Positions 36,632 to 47,935 of a stretch of 64,000 nt of DNA are shown in pieces. The notes under the pieces are model-generated. The model was given only the letters and a program-made list of their open reading frames with translations. It was not told the origin of the DNA and did not search any database. Source of the stretch: Klebsormidium nitens (Eukaryota; Streptophyta; Klebsormidiophyceae; Klebsormidiales; Klebsormidiaceae); NCBI GenBank assembly GCA_000708835.1, contig DF237272.1, positions 38,847 to 102,846 of the forward strand, in the 5' to 3' direction. Every line of letters begins with the position of its first letter. Position 1 is the first letter of the stretch. The translations under genes and the position numbers were made by a program.

Positions 36632-37820
36632 ACTGCCTCTGCATGTGCTCGTTGTGCGCCCGTGTTTGGTAATGCTCATATAGAAGTGGTCCAATAAGCA
36701 TTTTGATTGCAGGTCCAGAGTGTATGGTATGCATGATAGTTCGACAAGCTCGTCGTGAGATCTTCTGATACCTCGGACAAGATTTATAAACAGCAATGGA
36801 CTTTTGATAGCGTGCAGAGTTGCAGCGTTGATAGTCAACTTGAACACATAGGCCCCTATTCTTGTACCAAAAGCTTTTGAGTCGCTGCACAACACCATTG
36901 CGCAATGCGTGCAGTCTTCTGCGGCCAAACCTTAATCCAAGGCTGAGACGGTCCTTTTCATCTTGGCACTGAATCGTCATATATTTAGTAGGTTGCATAG
37001 TCGCCACGCGTGCTGACCTTCTGCCCATGCAACGGAAAAATTGGAGGGCTACTGCTCAGCCTTCCACACTAAAGTGAATGTCTCGGAATACTACCTAGTA
37101 GCGAAGTCAACGGTCACCATAGCTCTCGCCAAAACAAGCTTGCCAGCTTCCAAGCATTCTATGTTCGTTTTAATATATGGATACATTGCAACGGTGCTTC
37201 ACGCTAAACTCCGTGCGTCGCGGTCAATGATGGTCGTGCCAGCAATTATTTGCCCTTGCTAGTCCTTGAAAATACAGCTGTACTTTCAAGGACTTTCGTC
37301 GAGCTTGCATGCTGAGTTAGAACTTAGAATTACGTCACTGTAATCCGAGCTTATCTTCAAGAATAAGTTATGTGCAGCATGCTAGGCCTAGGCTCACCTT
37401 AATGGGTGTATACGTAGCTAGGTACTTTATGATAGAACTGTCGGGCCATCGTCAGTGCCTGTACGTACAGTGAAGCAATGAAACTGACTTCGTAGATCGA
37501 GCATGAGCCTATACGTCTGACATGCCTGAGCCGCATGCATCATGTTGAGTACTAGTACGGTATACAGCATCACTGTATTAAGCAGGCACGAGTTTGTAAC
37601 CGCTCTACTGCAACAACCTGACGGCCCGCACGCGGTCGTGAAAACGATGAATCAGTGCTGACAATTCTCCTTCATGAGAACTGCATACCAGATGTCGTCG
37701 ATCTGGAAAACTTTAGGCCCCAGTTTCAGAACGGTCAGATTGAAATCCGCAATCTGATTGATCGGTCGGACCCGATCGGATTGCCAACAACTGACACCAG
37801 AACACCAAAGGATCAGCTTA
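36632..37820. other. Convergent intergenic region with a 34-bp palindrome
   Basis: The region lies between the 3' ends of the plastid-protein gene and the mitochondrial carrier gene. Apart from the palindrome at 37261-37294 I see no gene or repeat. Confidence 0.4.
37261..37294. repeat. Near-perfect 34-bp palindrome
   Basis: The arms agtccttgaaa and tttcaaggact flank a centre that is itself palindromic (tacagctgta). Only one position pair mismatches. Confidence 0.8.
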
Positions 37821-40522
37821 TCAGTACATCATGTGAAGAGCATTCAGGTGATCATCCATGTTGTTTGGTCTCAGCGTCTCCATCTCTTTCAGCGTCATCA
37901 GGAATCCACAGACCACTTCGAAGACTATAAACTGGACCGCACTTCCCGGAATTGCTCGTAGCAGGCACAAAGACAGCCCCTTGTAGAGCTCCTTCCAGCC
38001 CCCCTTTTCCCGCAACGTCCGTTGGAAGCAGTGCAGCGAGTTCTTGTATCGAGGCTGCACCAGTGAATCCGTCTGGACCTTGCTCTTCACCGTGTCGAAG
38101 GGAAAGCTCGCCTGAGCACCGAGAAAACGAGGTTCAGAAAAGCCTTCAGGCAGGCATGGCCGGGAAGGGCGGGTATGGAGATTAGCGTACAGAATTTCTA
38201 ATCTGTGAGTTTCCCGATCTTAAGCCGACGACACCTGTAAGACTCCGCCGGCCGTGAAGATATAAGCCGTTTGCAGCGAACGGCACCGATTGTACCAACA
38301 ACTTTCACAGGGCACCCCCGGGACATCCGCAGGCTTTGCAAGACGGGTTCCATCACTGGCAAGAACTGAACCCCCTACGGTTGTTTCCTGAGATCCGGAA
38401 TGTCCCGAGTTCCGGAACCTGTGACCAGGTTCTGTACGCTATTCTCGATTTACCGCCCTTCTGGGCCAATTTTCGTTTTGAACGACAAACTTTTTGCGAT
38501 CCAAGTGCCATTTTAATCCTCGAATCAGTCGCTTCGTATCCACGAGGTGATAATTCTATGTTGCTTCAAGTATATGGGCAACCGTTGATTCGAAAAAGGT
38601 GCGACAGCTGTCCTTCTCGGCTTTGTTCCAAGAAGAACAAGTCCTGTAATGAAGGCAAGCCGCGTGCACACGGTTGCGACAGCTGACGAAGGATTTCCTC
38701 TCCACCATGACCTCTGGACAGTTTCCCCAACAGACATCGGCAGCCCTGTTGCTTAACCTTTTCGAGAGAATGTAAAGCCATCCCTCTCTCACCGCAAAAT
38801 ACGCCATGCCCGCCAGGCTGCCCGCCGGCAGCACGGCCAACCACTCGCTGCCAGCTGGCATGTGCCCGTGCATCCTTCCCCCCACGCGCGGCCCGTGCGG
38901 CACCTCCGTGCTCCCCGTGAGCAGAAGTAGAACCAGGTCGTAGGTCGCAAAGAGCGCAATGTTACCGGTGCACTCTTTCCCAAGCTGCAGCGGCCACCCC
39001 TGGTAAAGCCCTAGCCACCCCTTGTGTTGCACGATTTCCCGCCCGCACCTGAACGAGAATCGGGGCAATGGTTTGGGTTGTGCGGGCCAGGATGACAAGA
39101 TTGGATTCTGCGATTCCGCAAGTTTGACGCCAGAAGTGAGATGAAAGATGTTCAAGTCATTCAGCAGAGCGAGGCGCTGCTGCAAAGAAACTAGGATTGT
39201 TGCTCTTCAAACCTACGACTCCTCTGAACCCGTCGGCCAAGATTTACTTCTATGTTCGACATTATTTTAAGCGAGAATAATGTCGAACATAGATTCAGGT
39301 TTGGGGTGAGTGGCAAAACGACCAATGGTTATGAGTGGGAAGATTGCTCTAGAGCCAGTGTCTTTGGCGTCTAAATGAGTTTTGTTCCTGGAACGAAACA
39401 CCTGGCATGCTGACGCAGGAGAATGGAACATGAGGGAACAGTGAATCCCGTTTCTGCCAGGGGTCGGACCCTTTACACACTCGTTCTCATGACTTTCGAA
39501 TCTTTGAGAAACCCAGGTATCGAACACTGTATCAAACCCCTGACCTGGCAACAGTGGGATGCCAGAGGAGAAGGTATGCAAACTGGTCAGGCGGACTGCA
39601 TAGCGCAGCTTCCTTGCACCCCCTCGCAGCCAAAAATACACATTAAAATGCCCGTCAAAAACGCTTCCAAAACCCCCTTGGGAACAGCGTCATGCAAGCC
39701 CCGTTATCGCAGCCCTAACGCCTCCTTTTCCAATCGAGCTGTCCACAGGAAGCCCCCTGCCTGTCCCTCACCTCTGCACCGCCGCCAGCTGCCCTTCCAT
39801 CGCCCCACCCCCCAGCTGCGCCTCTTTCAGCACCCCCGTCCGCGGCCCCCGCCGTCCCCCCCTCGACACTTGCAACCTCGTCTTGATGTGATCCAGGGGG
39901 CAGTACAGCAAACTCTCGCAGAAGCCAATGATGCAGCACGCGACAATCAGCATGTGGGGCGCTTTTAGGCTGGCCCCGAGCGCCCCCCGCAGCGTTTCCA
40001 TGGCCCCGAAAAGGAGCGCCACGCCAATCGCACTTTGGAAGAGGGGGGCGGCGAGACCCCGGTAGAGCCCGGCGAGCCCCTCGGAGCGGATGCTAGAGAC
40101 GGCGCAGTGGAAAGGGCCACGGAAAGGAGAGGGGCCGAGCTCGGCGCCGCGGGACTGTGTTTGGAGGCGGGTCTTGACGGTGTCGAAGGGGTGGCCTGTG
40201 ACAGGGAGAGGGAAACTAGTGATTAGATGTATTGTTCGATCGAAGATTGTGGAAGGAACATATTGCGTGTTGTCCAAAACGAGTGCATCAAATGAACGCA
40301 AGTGAAGAGATGGCCTCGGCCTCCTTCACAGAGTAGCATACACGAAACGCGATCTGCACATAAGCAAGGGCAGCAACGTTGGTATGATTTCACCAGACAG
40401 AGTAAAGTGAGTGTTGATTTCAAGAAAGTCGAACAGATAACGTCCCCAAGAAACTTACCAATCAGAATCTCTGCAATGCCAGCACAGAACCCCGCCAGGA
40501 TGCCTACACCGGTGGCCACCAT
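37821..40522 (-). CDS. Mitochondrial carrier family (SLC25-type) protein
   Basis: Four exons (40522-40459, 40195-39772, 39048-38793, 38111-37821) give 344 residues. Three carrier signatures PxDxxK are present: HPFDTVKTRLQTQ, CPLDHIKTRLQV and FPFDTVKSKVQT. Each is followed by an EGxxGLYRG-type motif: EGLAGLYRGL, KGWLGLYQGW and GWKELYKGL. This is the three-repeat, six-helix inner-membrane exchanger fold. The overall look (GCAEIL start, aliphatic helices) is near the carnitine/basic amino acid branch, but the substrate cannot be read from this. An in-frame stop precedes the ATG, fixing the start. The third repeat's signature begins FPFDTV, with Phe before the Pro, which is unusual but tolerated. 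Intron 2 contains a strong hairpin. Confidence 0.92.
39249..39293. repeat. 18-bp perfect hairpin in the carrier intron 2
   Basis: The arms tctatgttcgacattatt (39249-39266) and aataatgtcgaacataga (39276-39293) are exact complements around a 9-base loop. Confidence 0.9.
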
Positions 40523-41235
40523 GATGCCAAACCCTCCAAGTAAGTGGACGCCTACTCAAACCCAGCTGGCATAAAAGCTGTTCCAGATCTCAAGCTTCTC
40601 CGGCAGTGCAATTCTCAGAATGACTGCTATCAAGTAGATCTTTTGAGTTACGGTCTCCTTGCTGGAAAGCTGGGTATGAATCTACAGAACCTGCTAGATC
40701 AGAAAGGCCAAACCAAGGAAACCTGGGGAGAATTCCAAATCCTTGTCAGCACCCTCAAGCTCTGAGCCTGAAAGAGACATGAACGTTGTGGTCTTGACTC
40801 TTGAGCATGTCGCTGTCAATGCCGCCATTCCCCTTGTTTGTTCGAAGTCTCGTCCGCCATGGCGCCAGTGCTAGCTGATCGCCCCTTCTGGCTGAGCAGA
40901 GATCACCCGCATTTTGGAAATGAAATCATAAGTTGAATGTGTTGCAAGAAAGGTGCATGAATGCATGCATGATACATCGTGATTCGTGGTTGCACTTTTT
41001 GCGCAGGTGCTTTTCGGACAATTGCGGACAAACTCAGACTAGGAGACGGTGCACTTCAGTCGGACCGTCCGCACTCAGTTTCAAGTTCTGACCGCGTCCG
41101 AAAGTGCAACCAAAATATCTTCTGATTTCCTTGAGCTCTGTGAACAGTGAAATTTCACTGAAAGGAATCTGCATGAACATCATACAGGGAGCACGTTCAA
41201 TATTTGCTTTCAGACGATTGCACTCACAAGTGAAG
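40523..41235. promoter_or_regulatory. Bidirectional upstream region of the carrier and J-protein genes
   Basis: The region holds 713 bp between divergent start codons. No supported gene. Short open frames here lack domains. Confidence 0.4.
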
Positions 41236-44200
41236 ATGGCGGCCGCTCACGTTTCTGCTTCCTTCCTCTCTTGCCAGTCGCCTTTTTCCAAGACTCTCAG
41301 AAGCACTCCCTTCAGCGCTCAACAAAATGTCCGAACACCGATGAAAACCAGCTTCACTTCCAGCTTTCCGGCTGCGAAAACCCACAAAAGGGCAATTGCA
41401 AGACGCACTCACGTGATTGCCGCGGCGGCATCGGAGGCCCCCGCGGGGGCGCCTTTTGTGGGCCACGATTATTACAAGATTCTGGGCGTGGCACCTGACG
41501 CAGAGCCTGTGCAGATCAGGAAGGCGTACTGGCAGCTCATGAAGACACACCACCCCGACCTCTCAGGGGAGCAGGTACAGCACGCTCTGCAAGGGTTTGT
41601 TAGTCAGAAAGACAATCTGGATAGGAGGTGATTGCCCTTTATTGGATCAGAAGCTGAATCTTTTAGCAGCGGATGCCGCCAGCGCAAGTATTTGGTACTG
41701 ACTGATGTTGTGGTGGAAAGGTGTGTTTTTTGGAGGTATGAGACTGGGGCCCGATTGTGCCATCATGCATCTTTTTCTTCACTTATAGCATGACACTTGA
41801 TATCTTCAGATAAGCATGCGATCATGAATGCTAAAGTAAGAGTGTTTGTGTTCTTTCCATCCCTTCAGGCGACGAGCAGAATATTGAAAGTTCAATGATT
41901 GACTGAAACAGGAATGTGGTATGATTGCCCTCCGCGTTTGTCAGCAACCGAGCACTAAATTTGGGTGGTGAGCGATTGCATCAGGGAGTTCTGTTTGGCC
42001 TGAGGGGTTGGAAACTTGGCGCATGCCTCTCCCAGGGCCATACCAGTCCTCCCCTTATCTTAAGACTGCCTTTGTTATTCTCTTTATTGTTTTAGCATTG
42101 ACGCCTGAAAACACTTGATTTGGAAAGTCAACATCCGTTTTGATTTTGCAGACCCATGCAGCGCTTCTCAACGAAGCGTACCGCACCCTGATGGACACCC
42201 ACCGCAGAGCAGGGTATGACCTCCGGTGGCGAGAGGCCGAGCTGGCGGGGTACGTCGGCTTCACGGGGAGGCCCATAAGCGACTGGACGGGGCCAGAGAG
42301 GATGCAGGGCATCTTTGTGGATGAGAACCAGTGCATTGGTGAGGAGAGATTGTTGGGAAAGGACAGCGAGGTCTACTGAGACTGAGGATTTGGCAAATGG
42401 GCCTGACCTTTTGCTACGCAATCATCCTTTTCCAAGTTGCATCCTTTTCCCAAATTGCATTCATCAATCAATCAGTGATCAGGTGGGGTCCTGATGTCTG
42501 AAAGTCTGGGCTGCCTGGAGCATCTCCAAAAAAGGCCAGCCGATGAGAGAATGTATAGTTCCGCCTTCCAAGCCCATTACCTCACCAGAGTTTTCCGTCT
42601 GTCTGTTCGTGACTCGGTTGAAGGAGGCCCTGAGACTTCTTTCATGCAAAGCGGCAGCACCCGCGCTTGCATAAATCTGTTATCGACCTGGACCGTCTCT
42701 GTCTAGGGGCTCATGTTGATTCAACATTGGTGCGTTAAGATGTGTTAACTTGTGTTAGTTCAACCTGACTTCTTGCATGAGAAGTGGCGGACGGCGTCAC
42801 TCTTCCTGAACAGTCTGATGGTTCACAAGTGTACAAATGAGACATTGAAAAGCTGCAGTGGGCTATGTTTAGGGGTGAACAATTTCCAAAGTCTTCTTCA
42901 ACTTGACATCCCATGTGCAGGCTGCCAGGAGTGCTCGTTCTGTGCTGGCAACACGTTTGACTTCGACGAGGTGCAGAGCAAAGCGCGTGTCAAGACGCAG
43001 TGGGGCGACCCGGATCATGTCATCAAGGTTAGGCGCTGGCTCTCTTGCTTCCTCATGTACAATGATCCGCTGAGAGCTCTTTGTTCACCTTCGAAACAGG
43101 AGGAAAGTGGATTATGGACCCGGTCAAGGACGGAAGGAATTGGTGCGAGAGGAAGCAGAATTTGATTCTTTGCTGGTACATTTTCGAAGTTGGTGTGGGA
43201 CATGCGTTTTTGCCACAACGGGCAAAAGCTGTAGCCGAAATGAGGCTTAGCTTATCGGATTGGAAACTACTCCTTGAAGCTTGCAAGTATGGTGCCTTTT
43301 TCAAAGTCGCTCATGCCAACGAGAATTATGCCCGGGCAGAGGGGCTGCTTTGGTTAACGAAACCCGTTATTGTCAATTCGGACTGAAGCTGACCTGAGAC
43401 ATGACTGGACCTCTGGTCGATTGAAGGACGGTTGAACAGAAACCCGGTGCTCGGATACTCTGCCAGGTTTCAAAAATTGCAACTGATCAGTGAGCAGGGC
43501 GCGTATCTTGAATCATTACATTTTGAGCTGACGTGGATTTAACACGCACGGACCAACCGTCTGACCCACAGCTCGGCCATATCCGACGGTTTCTGCTTGA
43601 CTAAAGTTCTAGACCGGACGCGGTGTGCTACCGTCCAATGCGGGGCTGTACGGGTTCCGGTTTCCGAGCGCTAACGACAAATATTCTGGCCAATGACATA
43701 CGGGCTTTTCCGCCGAGAGCGGCGGACTTTATGGACTCTGCGCGCCCTCGCGAACTTTTCCCTACCATTTCTCTGCCAATAACAGTGAAACCTCTGACCT
43801 CTTGAGATCATTATTTTGCTTGATGTCCTGAAACTCACTGCAACGCTGGTCATTGACTCTGCTAAATGCAGAGTCTGTTGGATCCGCATGTCGGAGTGCG
43901 GCTTGACTGCGGGGTCGTTGCCATCTTTTGTGTCCAAACGATATGATGGACGGTTCAGGTCCTTTATTGGTGCAGAGCGAAGTGCAGATCGAACCGCCAC
44001 GTTTTTCGAGCGCGGGCTGCTCGCCCATGTCCGATGCTTCCTCAAGATGCCCCGTCGATTCTTTTCACTATCTCAATCGGCGTCTTTCAATTCGCAGTCC
44101 GCGCTCGACTCTTGCCCTGTGAACTGCATCCACTACGTGGAAAAGGATGACGTGCCCATCTTGGAGTATCTAATGAAAGGTTGGGAGCGGCCTGGCGTGG

Positions 44201-46462
44201 GCGTATTCGGGGGCCGGTGGGAACGGCCGCCGAACGTGTTCTCTGCAGCAAAGGACTTCAAGAAGAAGCTGGAACGGCAGGAGGCACGAGCGCAAGCAGG
44301 TGAGACTGTGCTCTTGGCACCAACCTTGGCCATATTAAATCGCGCCTTTTGGGGAAGACGGAGAGGAGCGATAGGAGCACGAAGGAGACGGGACTTGGGA
44401 GGCTGGAAGGATACGAGATGGTACTTGGCAGAAAGCAATACAGTGCTCGGATGATGAAGGGAACCAGGCCTTTAGAGAGGCAGGTTCGAGACGCTTCGAA
44501 GTTGAAAATCCTGCTCCGAAACAAGGATTCGCTGGCTGGCTTCTTCTGAAGGCGGGCGGTTTTCGTCATCGGAGCACATCAAGAGATTCTCGCGACGTAA
44601 TATCATGCAACAAGGAGTGCTAGGAAGACAGATGACTCTTTTCAAGCACTCTCTCTCTTGACGTCCCTTCTAGACCGCTCTTCCTGTCCCAGACTTTCAC
44701 TTTTGCTTGCCTGCCTGTCTTTATCCTTGCAAACCGCTAAAGAGCCGTGATAAGCGATTCAAAACGGGCCATTTGGATGCTTTTCGGCTCGTCCTTTGCA
44801 CTTCGTCAGAGACTTTCCTTTCGCTCGCTCGCGAACGTTTCATGTCGTCGATATCGAGGATCAATAGAGTCTCTCCACGTTGGCATCTCGGCTTCCTCGC
44901 AGGCTTGCTCTGAAGGAATGTTGCAATCCGTTTTCTAGATACTTCAATTGATGCAAGCCATAAAGGCGCTGCTCTTCCCTCTTCGCCGGGGCTTCCTGTT
45001 AGCTGTTTGCAGCTGCGACGGCTGATATTAGGAATGCCCCTTTCCTTCTTCGGGGCTTTCATCTCAATACGACTTTGCTTTTGTGTCTTGCAGCTGCGAC
45101 AGCTGAGACCCCCGCACAGAGGGACGCCCGCGAGACGGCCGCCCGAGAGGAGCTCCAGAAGTCCGCTAAGGCCTGGTGGGCGGACGCCCTGTCCAAAGTT
45201 AACTTCCGGCCTTCCGCCGGAACGGCGGGCGGAACCGACACCGGAAACGGAAGGCAGCGCCGGAAGGCCATTGTGGCGGGCGAAGACAAGATGCCGTGGC
45301 AAAAGCTCTTTGGCGCTGAAACTACGGCGACGCTTATGACGATGCCGGTGGATTTGGAAGAGTGTGCCAAGGTGAGGAGTCGCAATCTGTTTGTTTCGTT
45401 AGCACTGTAGAAAGCTACAAGCTGCACGGTCCCGGTGGGATCTGAAAGCGTGTGCCAAGGTGAGAAGTGTATGATCACCTTCAGATTTGTTTCTTCTGTT
45501 CGAGGTGTTGAAAAGTACGAGTTGCACGGTGCATGGCGCATACAGACAGGGCGCTCGTACCACAAAAGAGCCGAGCGCATGCATGTTTCTGAGCGGTACA
45601 TCCATCGAAAAGAACTGAAGTACACAAAGCTTATCAAGCATGGCAGGCTGTTCCTTCCCCGGTTGGCAGGCGCAAGGGTTGAAGCGAAAGGCTAATCCGT
45701 TCAAGTTGGAGTGCGAGATACGGCCAGAATGTTACATCTGTCCGTGCGTACCTCGCGCTTTTGACGATGCACCCAATCCGGGACTCTTCCAAATCCATCT
45801 CGGGAGAAAGTCTCCACCGCAAAAGTGAACGTTCGTCCTTGCTAAGGCACTCTTAAAATGTCGAACGTCTTTCTTCATCCTCTCGTGGTCACCTTCTCCC
45901 AATTGGTGCTTTCCAAGTTTTCCTGTAGCAAAAGAGTGCAACGCGAGCCCATATCTGCGCGACGCATCCGTATGCGCCCCGAGCCCACATCTGACCCCAC
46001 CCATTCCGAATTCAAGTGTTGTTCTCTTCTTAAAGATTACACATTCCAAGTTTCTCAATGCCCAAACCTTGATTCTACATCCAATCAGAAACCCAATTTT
46101 CGCCCCCTGCGCAGACCATCATCTTCGTCCAGCAGTGGGCGCAAACCCTGGCGTGTGCGTCCGAACTCCCGCTGCCCTTACCCGTCCGAGCGGACGCTTC
46201 GGACAACGGCGTCACGCTCAGCCTCATCGCCGTGAGAGCTGGCGCCACCACGTCCGTCGGCGCCCTCGACATTTCCGTCGAGCCGGCGGAATTCGCAGAG
46301 GGAAGCTTAGAGGAGTCGGACTTTGTGTTGCGGGTGGTGAGGGTCGGCGGAAGCTCTAAGGGTGCGCTCCCGGGGGAGGGCCGGCTGGTGAAGATGCTGA
46401 GAGATGCACTGGAGCGGCGGGGGACAGTGGCGGGTTATGAGAGCTACCACTTGCAGAGGTAG
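41236..46462 (+). CDS. Plastid J-protein with ferredoxin-type Fe-S domain (CDJ3-5/DJC76-like)
   Basis: Six exons (41236-41574, 42152-42338, 42921-43027, 44098-44299, 45094-45371, 46115-46462) give 486 residues. The N-terminus to about residue 70 is a Ser/Thr/Arg-rich transit peptide. The J domain starts at DYYKILGVAPDAEPVQIRKA, with the HPD motif at 106-108. A ferredoxin-like domain follows, with cysteines at 174, 177, 180 and 183 (CIGCQECSFC), the segment ARVKTQWGDPDHVI, and CPVNC at 217-221. The exon 2/3 junction falls within the first cluster motif. The C-terminal 260 residues are plant-specific. The combination matches Chlamydomonas CDJ3-CDJ5 and Arabidopsis DJC76/77/82, proposed redox or Fe-S linked HSP70 co-chaperones. 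Introns 3, 4 and 5 carry copies of neighbouring exon junctions. Confidence 0.93.
44028..44085 (+). repeat. Decayed copy of J-protein exon 4 start
   Basis: The sequence encoding SSRCPVDSFHYL lies just upstream of the real exon 4, which encodes ALDSCPVNCIHYV from 44098. Confidence 0.6.
44988..45050 (+). repeat. Copy of J-protein exon 5 acceptor and exon start
   Basis: The sequence tttgcagctgcgacggctga matches the real junction cttgcagctgcgacagctga 81 bp downstream. The polypyrimidine stretches also match. Because 81 is a multiple of three and the frame stays open, this could be a working alternative acceptor. Confidence 0.9.
45431..45533 (+). repeat. Tandem copy of J-protein exon 5 end, donor and intron start
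   Basis: The block runs from cggtgggatctgaaagcgtg through tgtgccaaggtgagaag to tacgagttgcacggt. It mirrors 45347-45430, the true exon end, donor and first intron bases. Confidence 0.9.
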
Positions 46463-47935
46463 GGGGATCCCCCTCCAATCTGTCGGACGGGGCGAGTTCC
46501 GTTCGGAGGGCCATATAAAGCCTGTGGGCGTGCGTATGACTGACTGATATCACATACGCTTCCAATGGGAGCGTTGCATGTTGACGTCTACAAGTGTTTC
46601 GAAAGCGGGGCGGATTGCGAACAGAGCCGATGCGTTCGAGTTGTTCCGAAGGGTGCTTATCGCTAGAGCCGAGGAGAGTGGCGTGGAAAGGGCGGAACAG
46701 AATCATGGGCCCAGGTGCCAAGTACATAGGTCGTACACTTCAGGCGCCAGACAGGCGGATGTGGATTGCACGTATGTTCAATAGATAGCGTTGTACAAGT
46801 TGCTAGGAAGATGCTGGCACATTGGTCAGCGTGTAATCAAACAGGATACAGTTGTCGCAAGAAGAATAACTTTCGGGCCGACTAGTTGTGTACATAGATC
46901 CGCTCGCAATGGTAGCATCACTTGTGGCCGCTCGGGCCGTTCGCTGCAAGAATGCTTTTAGCCTCGCTTGAAACCTCGGCAGCAGGCTAGTAGCATCAGC
47001 TTGTTTCTTAGGCACTTAACCTGAAGGCCTTAGTTAGACGGTCATCAGGCTGCATGGCATAAGTTGGCAAGTTTAGTAGACCGTACGGGTCGAAGCATTC
47101 CGACCGGCTAGCATTGTCAAGAACCCAGCTGCCACATATATGCCTTTACATTCAATTCTCTTGTCAGGGGACATGCTTCGACAGAATGAAGCATGTATTC
47201 GATCTGAGGCCGGCCGTACCCCGCGGCCACTGTTCTTAGTATGGTCGCGGTGACACCAGCGTAAGGCCGGCCGCGAGCTTTAGTAAGCAATTAGACTCAA
47301 GGTCCCCTCAAGGATGAAATTGCACGCGCTAAGCTAGCAGGCCGCCTGCTTGCATGGGCCGCCTGCATGACTTGTGAGGGCAAGCGGCCTCACGAAACGC
47401 GCGCGCACTCAGTGCCCGCTGCGCTTAGTGAAGCAATGATGGCCGCGCCCGGGGGAGTTCATGATTGCAAGGACGTATGCTGGCAAGCGCCCAAGATCTA
47501 GAAGTGACCGATCTGCAATGTCCGGGGGGCCCCATGATTGCGAAGTTATCATATGCCGCCGGCCAGCGGCCTTGAGGCTCTGAGCTATTTCTGTGCCGGT
47601 TCTCGGTGCCAAATGAGATTGGCGCGGCCCTTTCCCAACGTCCGTGTCTCCATGCCATGCTTAATCTCATATTCGGCGCTTTGAAACAAGTCAACACTCG
47701 TTCCCCATAAGCTCACCTTGCAAGGTGCATTAATCATAGCTCTTGACATTCAGCCTTGGAGATTCATGGCGCCTGGCAAACGCCCATGCAATCGTCATGG
47801 GCGTTCGACCCCGTCATTGCTTGCAAAAGTCTATGGGCGTACACATATTGATGATGTATGTCTCGTTCAAAAACAACGAGTCGAAAGATACTGCAGCCAC
47901 AAATCGGGCCAGCTAGCGAGTTTGCTCACGTTAAG
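46463..47935. other. Convergent intergenic region
   Basis: About 1.5 kb between the 3' ends of the J-protein and twin-arginine genes. Two ggccggcc octamers occur near 47210 and 47266. I see no gene. Confidence 0.4.

Noticed and set aside
43856-43876. 8-bp hairpin gactctgc/gcagagtc
   Set aside because: Too short to stand out from chance in 64 kb.
47205-47275. Two ggccggcc octamers as possible inverted repeat ends
   Set aside because: They are self-palindromic 8-mers without extended similarity or a target duplication.
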